A stretch of DNA of 20,844 bases from Gonapodya prolifera JEL478 (GCA_001574975.1 KQ965835.1:80503-101346), one strand, 5' to 3'. Counted from the stretch's first letter, positions 9,790 through 19,211 are shown. Made by a program: numbers and translations. Notes: a model not told the origin generated them from the letters alone.

Positions 9790-10843
9790 AATGGGCGTGG
9801 GTTGATGGGGTTGGGGAGGTGGTGGTTGGGGTTCAGACGGTTGGGATGCGAGAAGTTGACCGGTCGAGGAAAAAGAGTCCTCGCCAGGCGCGGGGACACG
9901 GTTAATGCGCCCCTTCCACGGCATCGACCCCGATCGGATGCTCGCCCCCAATCCGACCTTCACACCACTTGCTCTACATACCGCAGCCACCGCCCCCCTT
10001 CCTCCAATCTCGGATCCCAGAACGTACAACTCGTCACGCGCTAGAAAAGAATCTGACACGGACACCACATGGGATAATGCTGATTATGGGTCGTTTTGTA
10101 GGAAGTATTTTGATTTTGGTTTTCTTATTTTGATGAGGTTGAAAATAGATACCCGGCCGCCGCCCAAGTGGGGGGGATGTGAACTTGCGTTTGAGTAATA
10201 AGGGCATGCCGAAGTTGTGGCCAGACACCGACGCAGGTGTTGTTTTCTAAGGATGGCCTTTGCCAGGTGGCGGTTCCTCTTCTTGGCGATCTCGATCCTG
10301 CGCCGACACGGCATACTCCGAGGCGGATTGCAGTGAATAAACGAGCGAAAAGATAATCTGAAGATGTTATTTTTGTATCTTTTTTGATGATAATTTGCGG
10401 TGCAAGGGTTCTTGACACTCCAAAAGGCCCTTTTCGCGCGGATGGGGGCCGAACAACAGGAAAGAGACGAGCCACCCACTCAATACGTTACGAAATCTGG
10501 TTTCTGTGCTACTCAAACATGCAGACAGCTCTAATTGCGCCATTGCCCCCGTGTTGTCCGCCGTCTGTAATCTGATCAGAGGCACACTGCCGGAAACATG
10601 AGACCGTTTCGGCGTGATTGACTCTTACATACGAGTGGAATTACGTCTCCCCATCTCTCACAGCTTCTTCTTAAATCAAATTTTCGGTCATCACCGCCAA
10701 GCAAGCAACAAAAGTCATATGACTGGCGGCGGCTGGATCTATTATGCTGTCAGAATTTTTTCTCCCCCACCCCAGTTATATCTCCCCCCCCCAAATAAGG
10801 ATTTTGAGGGAATGTTAAGCTGAATTAAAATAATGTATTCAAG
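9790..10843. other. Intergenic region after paralog C, no gene recognised
   Basis: The C-rich/G-rich character of the gene cluster fades out by about 9900, then the sequence becomes AT-richer. Small open frames are present: a plus-strand frame of about 97 codons at 9905-10198, and minus-strand frames at 10084-10479 with a basic run (KKRNRHLAKAILRKQHLRR). None has a known motif, splice pattern or codon behaviour that would support a gene. A C-rich tract occurs near 10765-10795. Confidence 0.5.
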
Positions 10844-11149
10844 TCATTGTTGTGCCTTTATACAACAGAAAGCATAGAGCTGCTCTCTATATCTAAAAAT
10901 ATCCTCCTGTGTCATTTTGGGGAGTTCAATGCACTCCCCATTTGCTATCTGATCAAAATGTCCACCATTCATGTGATTCTCCCAGATAAAAAAATGCGGC
11001 CATGCAAATGAAAGCTCCACAGGCTGGGTCTGACCCCTGTTGAGGCCAATCGAGGCAGTGCAGAATTCTGGCATCTGCAGGAATGTCACTGTCAAAAAGA
11101 TAAGAAAGCATGCAAGTGCATGCCTCAAGTTTTGGGCCATATTCATCAA
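10844..11149 (-). CDS. Possible small secreted protein, hypothetical
   Basis: An intact 101-codon frame with an ATG and a hydrophobic N-terminus (about residues 10-27, with leucines and phenylalanines, followed by a TEFCTA-like small-residue stretch) that resembles a signal peptide. The rest is ordinary soluble sequence, rich in aromatic residues (WPHFFIWENH...), ending EDIFRYREQLYAFCCI. I do not recognise the family. It lies alone in gene-poor, repeat-bearing DNA, so it could equally be a fragment of a mobile element. The surrounding region gives no clear promoter. Confidence 0.3.
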   Translation of the reverse strand: MMNMAQNLRHALACFLIFLTVTFLQMPEFCTASIGLNRGQTQPVELSFAWPHFFIWENHMNGGHFDQIANGECIELPKMTQEDIFRYREQLYAFCCIKAQQ

Positions 11150-11491
11150 GGTTGTAGTGGAACTAACACTCGAAGGGGTTAGTAGGAACTACTGAAGGCT
11201 TGGGTAGGATGGGGCATAAAGGTAGCTTCAGGCACCACTATTATATGTTCAGAAGCCTCATCTAGCTAGACCAATACACATCTATCTCACATACTACCAT
11301 CTCTCTCTCCATCCGATCCTCTCTAGTCCCGCACTGCTACTTACCCTTTGGATGACCCTAGGAGGCTGATCGAGTATCAGTTCTACCACAAGGTTAGGGC
11401 AGCAAAGAGAGTCAAACACAACCCATAAGTTGGTGCAAGCAAATCGGCGTCAATGCCGGCTAGTGCCCTTGTGACAGAACTACCGCCGTAA
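11150..11491. other. Gap upstream of the ankyrin fragment, nothing definite
   Basis: No gene recognised. A short protein-like run of about 33 codons (LDDPRRLIEYQFYHKV...) ends with a stop near 11430 on the plus strand; it is too short to assign and may be a relic. A pyrimidine-rich stretch lies at about 11290-11330. Confidence 0.4.
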
Positions 11492-11731
11492 CCAACCCAC
11501 CTCTTTGCAGCTGTGGATTGTCAAGACACCGAACTAACCGTATTTCTCCTCAACCAAGGAGCGGACGTTACAATTCGCGATCGATGGGGGAATAGTGCGT
11601 TTAGCGGCATGGTACACGACAGTTCTTTTTTCTGTACCGTTTTCAGAGCCGATTTAAGAGAGGAAGTCTTTGCAGCACTAGAGGCGAGAGGATTCCTTCC
11701 CGAAATGCTCGAGAGGCGCCCATACGTCTAG
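11492..11731 (+). pseudogene. Truncated C-terminal fragment of an ankyrin-repeat gene
   Basis: The 79 codons from just after the TAA at 11489 to the stop match the C-terminal end of the ankyrin gene at 12182-13826. THLFAAVDCQDTEL aligns with TPLHCAMHLRDTEL, GADVTIRDR with GADITIRDR, and ALEARGFLPEMLE with ALEERGIFRAMLE. Only the last ankyrin repeat and the tail remain; the upstream sequence has an in-frame stop and no matching repeats, and there is no start codon in the conserved part. It is most simply the remnant of a duplicated neighbour. It could be a terminal exon of a gene whose other exons I cannot see, but no acceptor fits well apart from a TTTGCAG at 11504-11510, which lies inside the homologous stretch. 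Confidence 0.7.
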
Positions 11732-12181
11732 TCTGGTGGAAATTATATATCAGAAGAACTGCCAGTCACTACACCACGCGATATCAGTGGAGAAACGTGC
11801 AGACGGAGTGGGAGTCGATCAAAGGCACCCGCATATCAGAAGACTCATTTTCCGACTTGAGTGTCGACCAACCTTTCTTATAGGTCATCCCACTCCTATT
11901 TGGCCATGTCAATATTTTATGTTCGCTGGTCGTGATGGAGTAGACGGATGTACCACGGACCCCTCGCACATGTCAGCAGAGGGGACAAAAGGAGGGGGAT
12001 ATGACGACAATAGTCATACGTTTGTTAAATAATTCATGCCAGTTTCGCTTGTATTTGAATAATAACTAGAGCCTTCATTCTGTGGACAACTCGTTCACTG
12101 GTTCTGCGGACAATTGAACTCGGTCAAGTGAGTGTGACAAGTCTAGATCCCATCCGGCAACAACACAGCTTGAACTTTCGG
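11732..12181. other. Gap between ankyrin fragment and ankyrin gene
   Basis: No gene recognised. A 98-codon open frame on the plus strand (11736-12032) has no motif and an irregular composition. The segment just before 12182 presumably contains the promoter and 5' leader of the ankyrin gene; no clear TATA element was found. Confidence 0.4.
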
Positions 12182-13826
12182 ATGAACGAAATCAACGCAA
12201 GTGGGTATTAGTCGTGATTCTCTTCAGTCCGCAACCGATTGACAGTGGTCCGGTTTCCGATGTCCGCAAGCACACACATCCGCGATATTCTCTCTTCTCA
12301 ACCTTCCCTCGGAGCTCATCCTCCGCATCTCTCTCTCCTGGACTGACTATCCGCTCGGCCTCCCGACCGAATCACACAATCGGGCCATCTACGCCCTCCT
12401 GGGCGATCCCGGAGCTGTTGCAGCAAGAGCCCTCGCGAGTTATGGCTCAGTGGACGAAGCGCTTGTGGCGGAGGTGATCCGCGCGGCGAAGACGGGTGAT
12501 TTTCGCGTCGCGACGATGCTTCTGAACCAGGGTGCCGATGTCAACGGGAAGCTGGTCAGATACGACGACAGTCATGAGGAACGATACATGAAATACACCC
12601 CTCGGTTTTTCTGGGTGCAGGATCAAAACAAGGAGGACGCAAACGGGGGAAATGGAAATGATTTGCGAGGTGCTGGAAACGGAAATGATCTCCGCAGATG
12701 TGCTGGCCGAAGAGAATCGAGGAGATCTTCCTTCAGTGATGCCGACACGGAAAGTACTGTGAGCGATGCAGAGCACCTCTATACTACACCGCTCATAGAA
12801 GCGTGCAAAGCCCGTGCTCCAGCGGCTGTCCGCTTCCTTTGCGAGAACGGAGCAGACCCCAACGGGAATACGTGCTTGATATACCCCGTGGCGGAGGCCA
12901 CGGCAAAAAACTTGCAGCACGACATTCTGCAAATTCTTCTCGAGTTTGGGGCCCGCCCAACAGACGAGTCATTTGGCAACGCGTGTATAAAGGGACACGC
13001 TAGAGTAATTCAAGTTCTCCTTGATTATTCACCTCGGGATTGTATTGACGCTTGGATCAATACAAGCGTGGTGGTACCATCTTTTGGTGACAATCACTTC
13101 CTTCGCGACGCTTGCAGTTGTGGACAGGTCGAAATTGTCAAACAACTATTGAAGGCGGGCTTCAGTGTTGAGCCTCATTCTGCAGCGGTGGACACACCAC
13201 TCACAGCCGCGTGCAAGTATGGTCACTTTGATGTTGTGCGCGTCCTGGTGGACCAGGGCGCCACCGTGAACGGAATAGCGTCTGAGGAATCGTGGGAGCG
13301 TGAAGCAGCGCCCACCCCTTTGCTACGTGCATGCCAGAGCGGTAATTTGGAAATCGTAGAGTTTCTTTTGGATAGGGGAGCGGACATTGACTTTATTGGC
13401 GAGGGCAGTGCCCTCCATATCGCTTGCTCGCGACAACACATGGATCTCTTCCAATTGTTGATTACAAGGGGGGCCAAGGTGGATACTGGCAAAATAGTCA
13501 AGGACCATTGCAGCACGTTGCATCACGCTTGGACAAAGGAGGTCGCTCAAACCCTCCTCGACCTGAGTGCCAACGTGAATGGACAAATGGAATACAACGA
13601 TTGGATCACTCCCCTCCACTGCGCGATGCACCTTCGGGACACGGAACTTATCTCGCTCTTTGTGGACCACGGAGCAGATATCACAATTCGAGATCGGTCG
13701 GGAGAGAGTCCATTGAGTGATCTTGTGACAAACAGACGTGGCTACGGTGAAAATTTCATCAACAGAACCCTTGATGCGCTTGAGGAAAGGGGAATTTTTC
13801 GGGCAATGTTGGAGGAGGCCATATGA
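12182..13826 (+). CDS. Ankyrin-repeat protein with F-box-like N-terminus
   Basis: About 524 residues in the model 12182-12200 plus 12271-13826 (intron 12201-12270, GTGGGT donor, TTGAC branch, CAAG acceptor). The long frame is open from 12243 but has no early ATG; the short first exon supplies one. Otherwise the nearest in-frame ATG is about 12516, which would delete the conserved N-terminus. An ATG at 12260 reaches the same frame only with a one-base shift. The N-terminus LLNLPSELILRIS resembles an F-box core (SCF ubiquitin-ligase adaptor), which is inference. Roughly eight to nine ankyrin units follow, with typical TPL..AC..G...IV..LL..GAD spacing, from about residue 70 to 490. An acidic/Ser insert with a duplicated GNGNDLR motif (about residues 131-150) separates the first unit from the rest. 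Ankyrin arrays bind proteins; the partner here is unknown. A truncated paralog lies 450 bp upstream. Confidence 0.75.
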
Positions 13827-14436
13827 GATGGAGGTTTCGGGAACACCGTGCTTCTGTCGGACAGTGAGCTGGCCTGGAATGCTCAACGATTTGAGTGTCT
13901 CCTCTTCAAAACGACCACGCCTTTTCTTGAGCATCAGAGAGACTTAATTAATTTTCGTGCACGGAACGTTGAGAAGCCCAGATGAGGAAGCGTCGCAAGA
14001 ATTAGAGAATTTCACTTCTACTGACACTATTTAATTTAAGATATGTAGAAACCTTCACTTCAAAGATTAGGATTATAGTTTATCTACCTCGTGCTCTTCC
14101 TCTTCCCCTTGCCATAATTGAACCGAAACTTCCTCGACGCACCCACCCAACTCTGCGCCATGGCACTTGCTAGCATCCGTCGGGGCCTTTCTGGAAAGGT
14201 AGCTTTCACCTCCGCAACGTGTCTCTATGTCGGCACTCCTAATTCCTTTTTGCAAGAGTATCGCCACCATCGCACACACCTCCTCGCTGTCACCCGATGA
14301 GCGGGGATTAGACTGCGGTTCTGGGAGGGAATATAAGCCTTACGTCATCACTCTTCTGATCAGACAACGGCGAGCTCCAAATGACGATGAACGGACACAC
14401 ACAAACAGAAACGAATTCTACTGGAATTGATAATTG
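13827..14436. other. Gap downstream of ankyrin gene
   Basis: No gene recognised. AT-rich sequence at 13945-14060 likely contains the 3' end signals of the ankyrin gene. A 68-codon minus-strand frame (14073-14279) has no motif. Confidence 0.4.
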
Positions 14437-14807
14437 TGTCAGGGGGTTGGGGTATGGGGTGTTCGAGTGCACGAGAGTTCGAGAGCCGAGGGCGCGAGAC
14501 CAGCGTGCGGAGAGGAGTGCGAGGGCGAACGAGCGAGTGCGAACGAGAGAGCGAGACGGGCGGTCACACCAAGTGACCTCGACGGGAACGGATGAGAGAC
14601 GGGGAGACGATACGAGGGTACGAAGTCCAGCTTGTTAGGGCAACGTGTACACTGTTTATAAATCGGTTAATACTACTATTAACTATCTTTTGTCAGGGCA
14701 AGTCCGCCACGAATCCAATGCTTCCCGTGTGGTGTGGGTAGGGCTGATTGTGCTGGTGAATTTGAAAGGCTGTGGTCACAGGGTAAGTCCAACCCGAGCC
14801 CCTTACA
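14437..14807 (-). mobile_element. Solo LTR (371 bp) of the retrotransposon family found at 18966-20844
   Basis: Read on the minus strand, it starts TGTAAGGGGCTCGGG at 14807 and ends CCCCCTGACA at 14437. That matches the starts (TGTGAGGGGCTCGGG) and ends (CCCCCTGACA, CCCCCTCACA) of the LTRs upstream of gag. In between are a TTTATAAA box (14655-14662), GACTTCG, the GGTCAC-N5-GTGACC hairpin (14562-14578) and ACGCTGGTC, in the same order and similar spacing. The flanks are ATTG at 14433-14436 and ATTG at 14808-14811, a perfect 4-bp target duplication. No internal element sequence adjoins it, so it fits a solo LTR left by recombination between two LTRs. Confidence 0.8.
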
Positions 14808-15008
14808 ATTGCATCTCGTTTGGCGAGCACAAGGGGTGAGCAGAGGGTGAAGTTCTGAAGTGCATGAACGAGCAAAGAAAACCGGATGAGCCTTACGTCA
14901 TCTCCTTGAAGAAAGGAATTGTGGATGTAAAATAGAGTTTGTAGCAGAGCAGTCAAAGATGGGCAGGCATGCAGACATGAACTATGAGTCACAACAAACA
15001 GATTTTGA

Positions 15009-15215
15009 GTCACAGGTCAGAAAGATGTAACAGGGAGTTTACAAGCAAGCCAACATGACTCGCGGTCTGCCCAAGCAGATATTGCGACACTCAGTAATCG
15101 ACGCACTTTTATGATTGAGAAAACACTGCATGGGGAGATGCAAGACTACTGCAGGATATTGAAAGGAAGCCCAAGTTGGTGGGGCATGCAGATAAACGCG
15201 GTACGGATGGGATAA
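15009..15215 (+). pseudogene. Short decayed coding fragment, possibly Helitron- or other transposon-derived
   Basis: A 68-codon frame without start context, ending in TAA, reads like real protein (SNRRTFMIEKTLHGEMQDYC and RILKGSPSWW). The M..Y....KGSPS.W pattern reminds me of the N-terminal region of Helitron replicases, but the match is from memory and weak. Flanking frames are closed by stops. It lies in repeat-bearing, gene-poor DNA, 200 bp from a solo LTR, which suits a relic. Confidence 0.25.
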
Positions 15216-16048
15216 TGCGACTAACATACAATTCTGCTGAACTGAGACATCCGCATCGCAAAAAGCTGCTTGCTGTGATATCAATAATTTCATGCTATGA
15301 CAGCTGTGAGTCAATGATGCAGAGTGCGTGAAAAACAGAGGACTACTAGTCTGACGTGCACTAAGGAGTGCAACCAAGACAAGGACGGAAACTTGTAAGA
15401 GCCTGGCAATGCCACACGCAAAATGCAGGTGCTTGGTTAGTGTGCAATTATGGTAGGGGCCGGGGTGAAAACCCAACCCAACCAAACCCAGCAATAAAAA
15501 GAAGCTTTGCTGTTCCGAGCAATTTACGCGGTACATTTTTACTTCAAGAGAAATTGATAAACGTTACTCGAATACCCGTCTCCGCCGCTTGGTACTCGAC
15601 TGGACTAACCAACCGCCCTCGTCCCTCAAATACCAAAGCAAAAAACAGTGCCGTACATGTACGTTCCCTTCATGTCGGATCCCCAAAACTATATTTACGA
15701 GGCGTTTGCATTGCAGGTACGCCGAGCTTGAAAAACCGGAGTGCTGACATGCAGTGCATGAGGGTGAAGGAAGGAGGACGTTGATGGCCTCTTGCAAAGC
15801 CTTCGGGGAGGGAAGAGCTCAACATAAGTGAACCATTGGTGACAAGTCAGCAGCTCCTGTCCTCAGCTTGAGCCCTCGATTTCCAGGTCCCCCTTTGGTC
15901 TCGTTTGCTTCCGCTGCGACCGATTGTGCTCCCCTGGTCCCTGGTGCGATCCCCGTGAGCGCTCCATCAGTCCTCCCTGCCGCGGTGCGTGCTCCTCGTT
16001 GCCCCTGCCGCGACCCAGACGTCTTCTCAACCACCTGTCCACTCTCAG
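15216..16048. other. Gene-poor stretch
   Basis: No convincing gene. Open frames on both strands (for example 165 codons on the minus strand at 15039-15536) have many Cys/Ser/His codons, no domain motif and no codon pattern. From about 15860 the plus strand becomes C-rich, leading to the signal-peptide exon at 16049. Confidence 0.45.
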
Positions 16049-16194
16049 ATGCCACCCTCAACACGAATGCGTCCATTCCTCCTCCTTTCCGCCACCCTGT
16101 TGGCACTCATTCCAGCTGCCATCTGCCAAATCGTGAACATCACCGTCGTCAAGTCCGGCGGGACTTTTCCTTCCATGGGCGAGCTCGCCCCGTG
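16049..16194 (+). CDS. First exon of a secreted protein, rest missing (partial or relic)
   Basis: ATG at 16049 (or 16067) opens a classic signal peptide: short basic start (STRMR), a hydrophobic core (PFLLLSATLLALIPAA) and a likely cleavage after AIC or ICQ. The mature part begins IVNITVVKSGGTFPSMGEL and the frame runs into TGG-TAA; a GTAACA donor at 16195 could end the exon in phase 2. No continuing exon was recognised, because the following DNA is a repeat. Secreted fungal cupredoxin-like or hydrolase proteins can begin this way, but the family is not identifiable from 48 residues. It may be a gene truncated by repeat insertion. Confidence 0.4.
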
Positions 16195-16256
16195 GTAACA
16201 TTAACTGTAGTGATTCGGATGTCACTGGGCACGGGCCACGTTTGCAGCAGATACCA

Positions 16257-16331
16257 AAGGCTAGACTGCTGCGAGTATGGACTGTGGACCCTCAAGCGGG
16301 TATCTCAAAAGGATGCCGCGTCGACTGTTCC
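16257..16331 (+). repeat. Direct repeat copy 1 (about 75 bp)
   Basis: Matches the segment at 16550-16624, about 293 bp downstream. Shared blocks are TAGACTGC.GC.A..ATGG, then G.GT.TCTCAAAAGGATG and TGACTGTT-type sequence in the same order. Not part of any recognised gene. Confidence 0.6.
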
Positions 16332-16474
16332 AAGGCCCCAAACAACTAGGCCATGGCGAGATCCGAGGCAAGCAATACATAAGAAGAGAATACTGGAGAA
16401 GCGACACACCAACAGCATACGTCTCGCATGTCAACACGGTCTTCAAAATACAACTACACTAAAACCTTGTGTGT

Positions 16475-16493
16475 GGGTCCCGCTCCTGGACCC
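16475..16493. other. Small inverted repeat GGGTCC-N7-GGACCC
   Basis: A perfect 6-bp stem with a 7-base loop, located between the two direct repeats. Role unknown; it may be part of the same repeat. Confidence 0.45.
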
Positions 16494-16549
16494 AAAACTG
16501 TCACGTCGATTTGAGTGGCTCTGAGATGACACGGTCATAAGAAACGTCC

Positions 16550-16624
16550 AAGATTAGACTGCCGCAAACATGGCAAGAAGGTCTTGCACGCGCGCGAGTG
16601 TCTCAAAAGGATGACATGTTGACT
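16550..16624 (+). repeat. Direct repeat copy 2 (about 75 bp)
   Basis: Second copy of the repeat at 16257-16331. The core TCTCAAAAGGATG is identical and the flanks are diverged. Confidence 0.6.
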
Positions 16625-16875
16625 GTTAGACTGGGCAACAGCTTAATACAAGGTCGAAACGAAACGACTAAAAATTGTGGAATGAGAACTTTCAGCTGCA
16701 GAAAGCATCCAAAGCGGGGTGAAAGGGAGGGGCGAGAGCTATGTGAAGTAGCGGATGAGAATTGAGAATACGAGGAGCAAACAGATCGGATCGGCATGCG
16801 CATCGCGAGGGTTGTCGCCGAAAAAAAACAATCAAACAACGTCAAGGCGTCCCGCCGCGCGCCAAATTCCAACGC

Positions 16876-17034
16876 ATGGCAAACGCTCGTACAGTGGTCG
16901 CGGGGGAGTTGGGCTGGTTCGACCTCTTATTCAAACTCAGCGTGGCAATGGTCAAGCGAGCGTGGGCATGGACAAGGAAGGATGGGGAGGTGGTGGAGAT
17001 GGTGAGTGAGCGAGAGGGGAGGGCTCGGATGTAA
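16876..17034 (+). CDS. Hypothetical 52-residue ORF
   Basis: ATG to TAA frame with a plausible amphipathic/hydrophobic middle (GWFDLLFKLSVAMVKRAW) and a charged end (EREGRARM). The frame continues open upstream to 16762. No family is recognised and it has no supporting neighbour. It could be the end of a decayed gene or chance. Confidence 0.2.
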   Translation: MANARTVVAGELGWFDLLFKLSVAMVKRAWAWTRKDGEVVEMVSEREGRARM

Positions 17035-17230
17035 TTGCAATGTGCCGGGTTAAGTGCCGGGGCGTTATTTAAAGGAGCGCTCGCAGAGAGGCGGTGGCAT
17101 GATATCGTGATATATGATATAGATTACATAACTGAGCGTGTCTCTAGTGTTCTAGTGTGCGGAGCGGGAGGGCGGTGGTGGTGGGAGAAGTTCGAATATC
17201 TAGTTGTGTTGAACAGTCAATATGATACCG

Positions 17231-18437
17231 TCAACATGGAACGGTCAACACCCCCCCCCCCGCCCCCCACCCCTCCCGTCCTCTCACCTTCCGCACAAGT
17301 CCCTGCAGCTCCTTGGCTCTCATCGCCGACACTTCGAGGACCTCCTCATGGTTCACGACCTGTTCGGGGGCCTGATTCTGTTCAGAGACGGGGACGGGAG
17401 TTCCGAGGATTTCGTGTGAGACGGAGGGGACGGGGCGGTATGGGACGCGATTGGTTATGAGGGAGATTCTGCGTGCGGGGGTGACGCGGGAGGGTGGTAA
17501 GGAGGAAGTGATCAATTTGGTGAGGCGCGCGGCTTCGGAAGGATGAGGGACGGAAGACGCACCCAAGCACGCGGATCCCGGCATGTCTCGCCACGACGAC
17601 TTCAGGTACGGTGCTCATCCCGACGGCGTCGCCTCCCGCCTGTACGAGTAGGCGGGCCTCACCCCTGGTCTCGTACGAGGGACCAGCCACATAGCAGTAG
17701 GTTCCCTCCCTCGCAATCTTCTGCATCCCGAGCTCCTTGACCGCTCGAAAGAACGTACGGCGGAGGTCCGGGTCGTACGCGTCCGACATCGCGGGGAAGC
17801 GGGGTCCGAACCTATCCTCGTTGGCGCCAATGAGTGGGTTCCGCCCACCAAGCCCCGCGACCGACATATGGTCCTTGATCGCCATGACGTCCCCCGGCAC
17901 GTAGGTCTCGTTGAGCCCTCCTGCGGCGTTGGTGACGATCAGGGTGTGCACGCCGAGGAGGGAAAGCACGCGCACGGGGTATGTCGTGAGCGCGAGGTCG
18001 TGGCCCTCGTAGAAGTGGAAGCGGCCGACCATGAATGCGGTCGGGATGGAGTTGAGGTGGGCCAAGACGAGGTTGCCGGGGTGCCCTTGGACGGTGGATG
18101 TGGCGAAGTGGGGGATGTCCTGGGATTTCGGATGGGTTGATTGAATTGAATTGGAAGTCACCACGACGGTGCGGCGATTATTGAACGACAGAGCGAGCCA
18201 ACTCGAGCACCATCCGCACCGCACCTTGTAGGGAATGACGACCTTCTCTCTGTCCTTGTCTACCGAGTCCACGAGTCCGCTGAGTCCTGATCCGCAGATG
18301 ACGGCGACGTGGACGTGCTGCAGAGACGGCGGACAATGCGAGCGGATCCACGCGACGGTCTCGTCGTATTTGGGAGCGGAGTGTGGAGACATCGCGTGTT
18401 GGTGTGTCGAATCGGTGACCGCAGCATTCATCGGCAT
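17231..18437 (-). CDS. PNP1: Purine nucleoside phosphorylase, trimeric (PNP/MTAP family), 3 exons
   Basis: Exons 18437-18225, 18119-17563 and 17468-17231 encode 335 residues, near the usual size. Introns are 105 nt (phase 0) and 94 nt (phase 2); both were placed because the joined protein restores family motifs (IPYK-DIPHF and VLG-ISLITN). The enzyme cleaves inosine or guanosine with phosphate to base and ribose-1-phosphate in cytosolic purine salvage. The expected active-site residues are present: phosphate loop GSGLSG (49-54), H84 in GHPG, R104/H106/Y108 in GRFHFYEG, NAAGG (135-139), E221 in GPSYET, M239/S240 in VGMST, N263 in LITN and H297 in NHEE. The Asn in LITN favours 6-oxopurines over methylthioadenosine, so PNP rather than MTAP. 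The last codons pass through a long G-run, so the exact C-terminus is uncertain. The start at 18437 was chosen as the first ATG; 18431 and 18392 are alternatives. Confidence 0.93.
17251..17277 (-). other. G-rich homopolymer tract in the 3' end of PNP
   Basis: On the plus strand there is a run of 11 C (17251-17261) followed by further C-runs, so the coding strand carries 11 G plus several G-runs of G-quadruplex type. It encodes a Gly-rich end (GWGAGGGV) just before the stop. Length variation here would change the final residues and the stop position but not the catalytic core. Confidence 0.7.
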
Positions 18438-18515
18438 CCCCAAATGCGGGCGAGTTCACAAGTAATCAATCAGTTGACTTAATAAGTAAATAGATTAAAT
18501 AGTAATCACACATGT
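18438..18515 (-). promoter_or_regulatory. Probable promoter / 5' leader of PNP
   Basis: An AT-rich block (about 18462-18510, with TAATCAATCAG and AATAAGTAAATAGATTAAATAG on the plus strand, shown in part) lies directly upstream of the PNP start between GC-rich sequences. This is typical of a fungal promoter core; no specific factor site is claimed. Confidence 0.35.
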
Positions 18516-18965
18516 TCTAGAATGTGGTTACCGGTCGCCGATGGGGAAGCACCCTTGACAGGACGTTGTCCCTCAAACAGTGCACCGAATTCGCAGCGAC
18601 TCCTCCACATCTCCACCCTCTCTTCTCCCTTCCCCTCCACCACCACCAGCTACCTCCTGCCGACCGTCCAAACCCCGGTACCCAAACGTCACCTCCTCCG
18701 TCCCCGTCGCAATCCCAAGGCTCACGAGCGCGACGGCGGGCGCGGGCGAGTCGGCGACGAAAGATCGACCCCGTCGCTTCAATCAGCAATGGCCACATCT
18801 TCGTCTGCACGCCACAGCTTTGTACATCGACAAAATACGCTTTGGTACCGCCGTCCCCACAGCGTGGGTTTTAATCCAACCGCAACGTTTATGTAATTCA
18901 ATTATAAATTCGGGCCTTCTTTCTGCTTTGCTCGTTTGTTTTTCAAGATCAATAAATTGCTCGTG
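18516..18965. other. Region between PNP and the retrotransposon LTRs
   Basis: No confident gene. A minus-strand frame (18782-18573) contains a protein-like run (SPAPAVALVSLGIATG then VTFGYRGLD) that weakly recalls the N-terminus of beta-lactamase-like serine hydrolases, but it is short, lacks the rest of the domain and overlaps other open frames. AT-rich sequence at 18890-18960 precedes the first LTR. Confidence 0.35.
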
Positions 18966-19194
18966 TGCGAGGGGCTTGGGCGAGCTCCCTCGCAAGTTGC
19001 TGTGGCCAACCTTTGGCACACGATTCATCAAATCCGGAAGCTTTTGGACTTCACCCAGCTGTTGGACTTCACCCTCTTAGCGTAAACTAGAATCTGGCGA
19101 TTTATAAATGAATGTAAACTGCTGCAAAATAAGTTCCGACTTCGATCCTCACTCTCGCTCGCTCATCTCGTCCCCTCGTCTCGCTCGTCTCTCC

Positions 19195-19211
19195 GGTCAC
19201 TTGGCGTGACC
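19195..19211 (+). other. Conserved hairpin GGTCAC-N5-GTGACC in LTR 1
   Basis: A perfect 6-bp stem with loop TTGGC. It is repeated at 19681-19697 (loop TCGGC) and, on the minus strand, at 14562-14578 (loop TTGGT). All lie about 85-95 bp downstream of the TATA box, so they would be in the transcribed leader. Confidence 0.7.

Noticed and set aside
4000-10064. 14-base match GACACGGACACCAC at about 4008 and 10056
   Set aside because: One match of this length is expected by chance in 20 kb, and flanks do not align.
15039-15536. 165-codon minus-strand open frame with hydrophobic stretches
   Set aside because: No motif, erratic Cys/His/Ser composition, and it overlaps the more protein-like fragment on the other strand.
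17868-18140. Plus-strand frame opposite PNP
   Set aside because: Shadow of the strongly supported PNP exon.
18573-18782. Beta-lactamase-like hydrolase gene on the minus strand
   Set aside because: Only a short weak resemblance, no catalytic SxxK motif, and no continuing exons.
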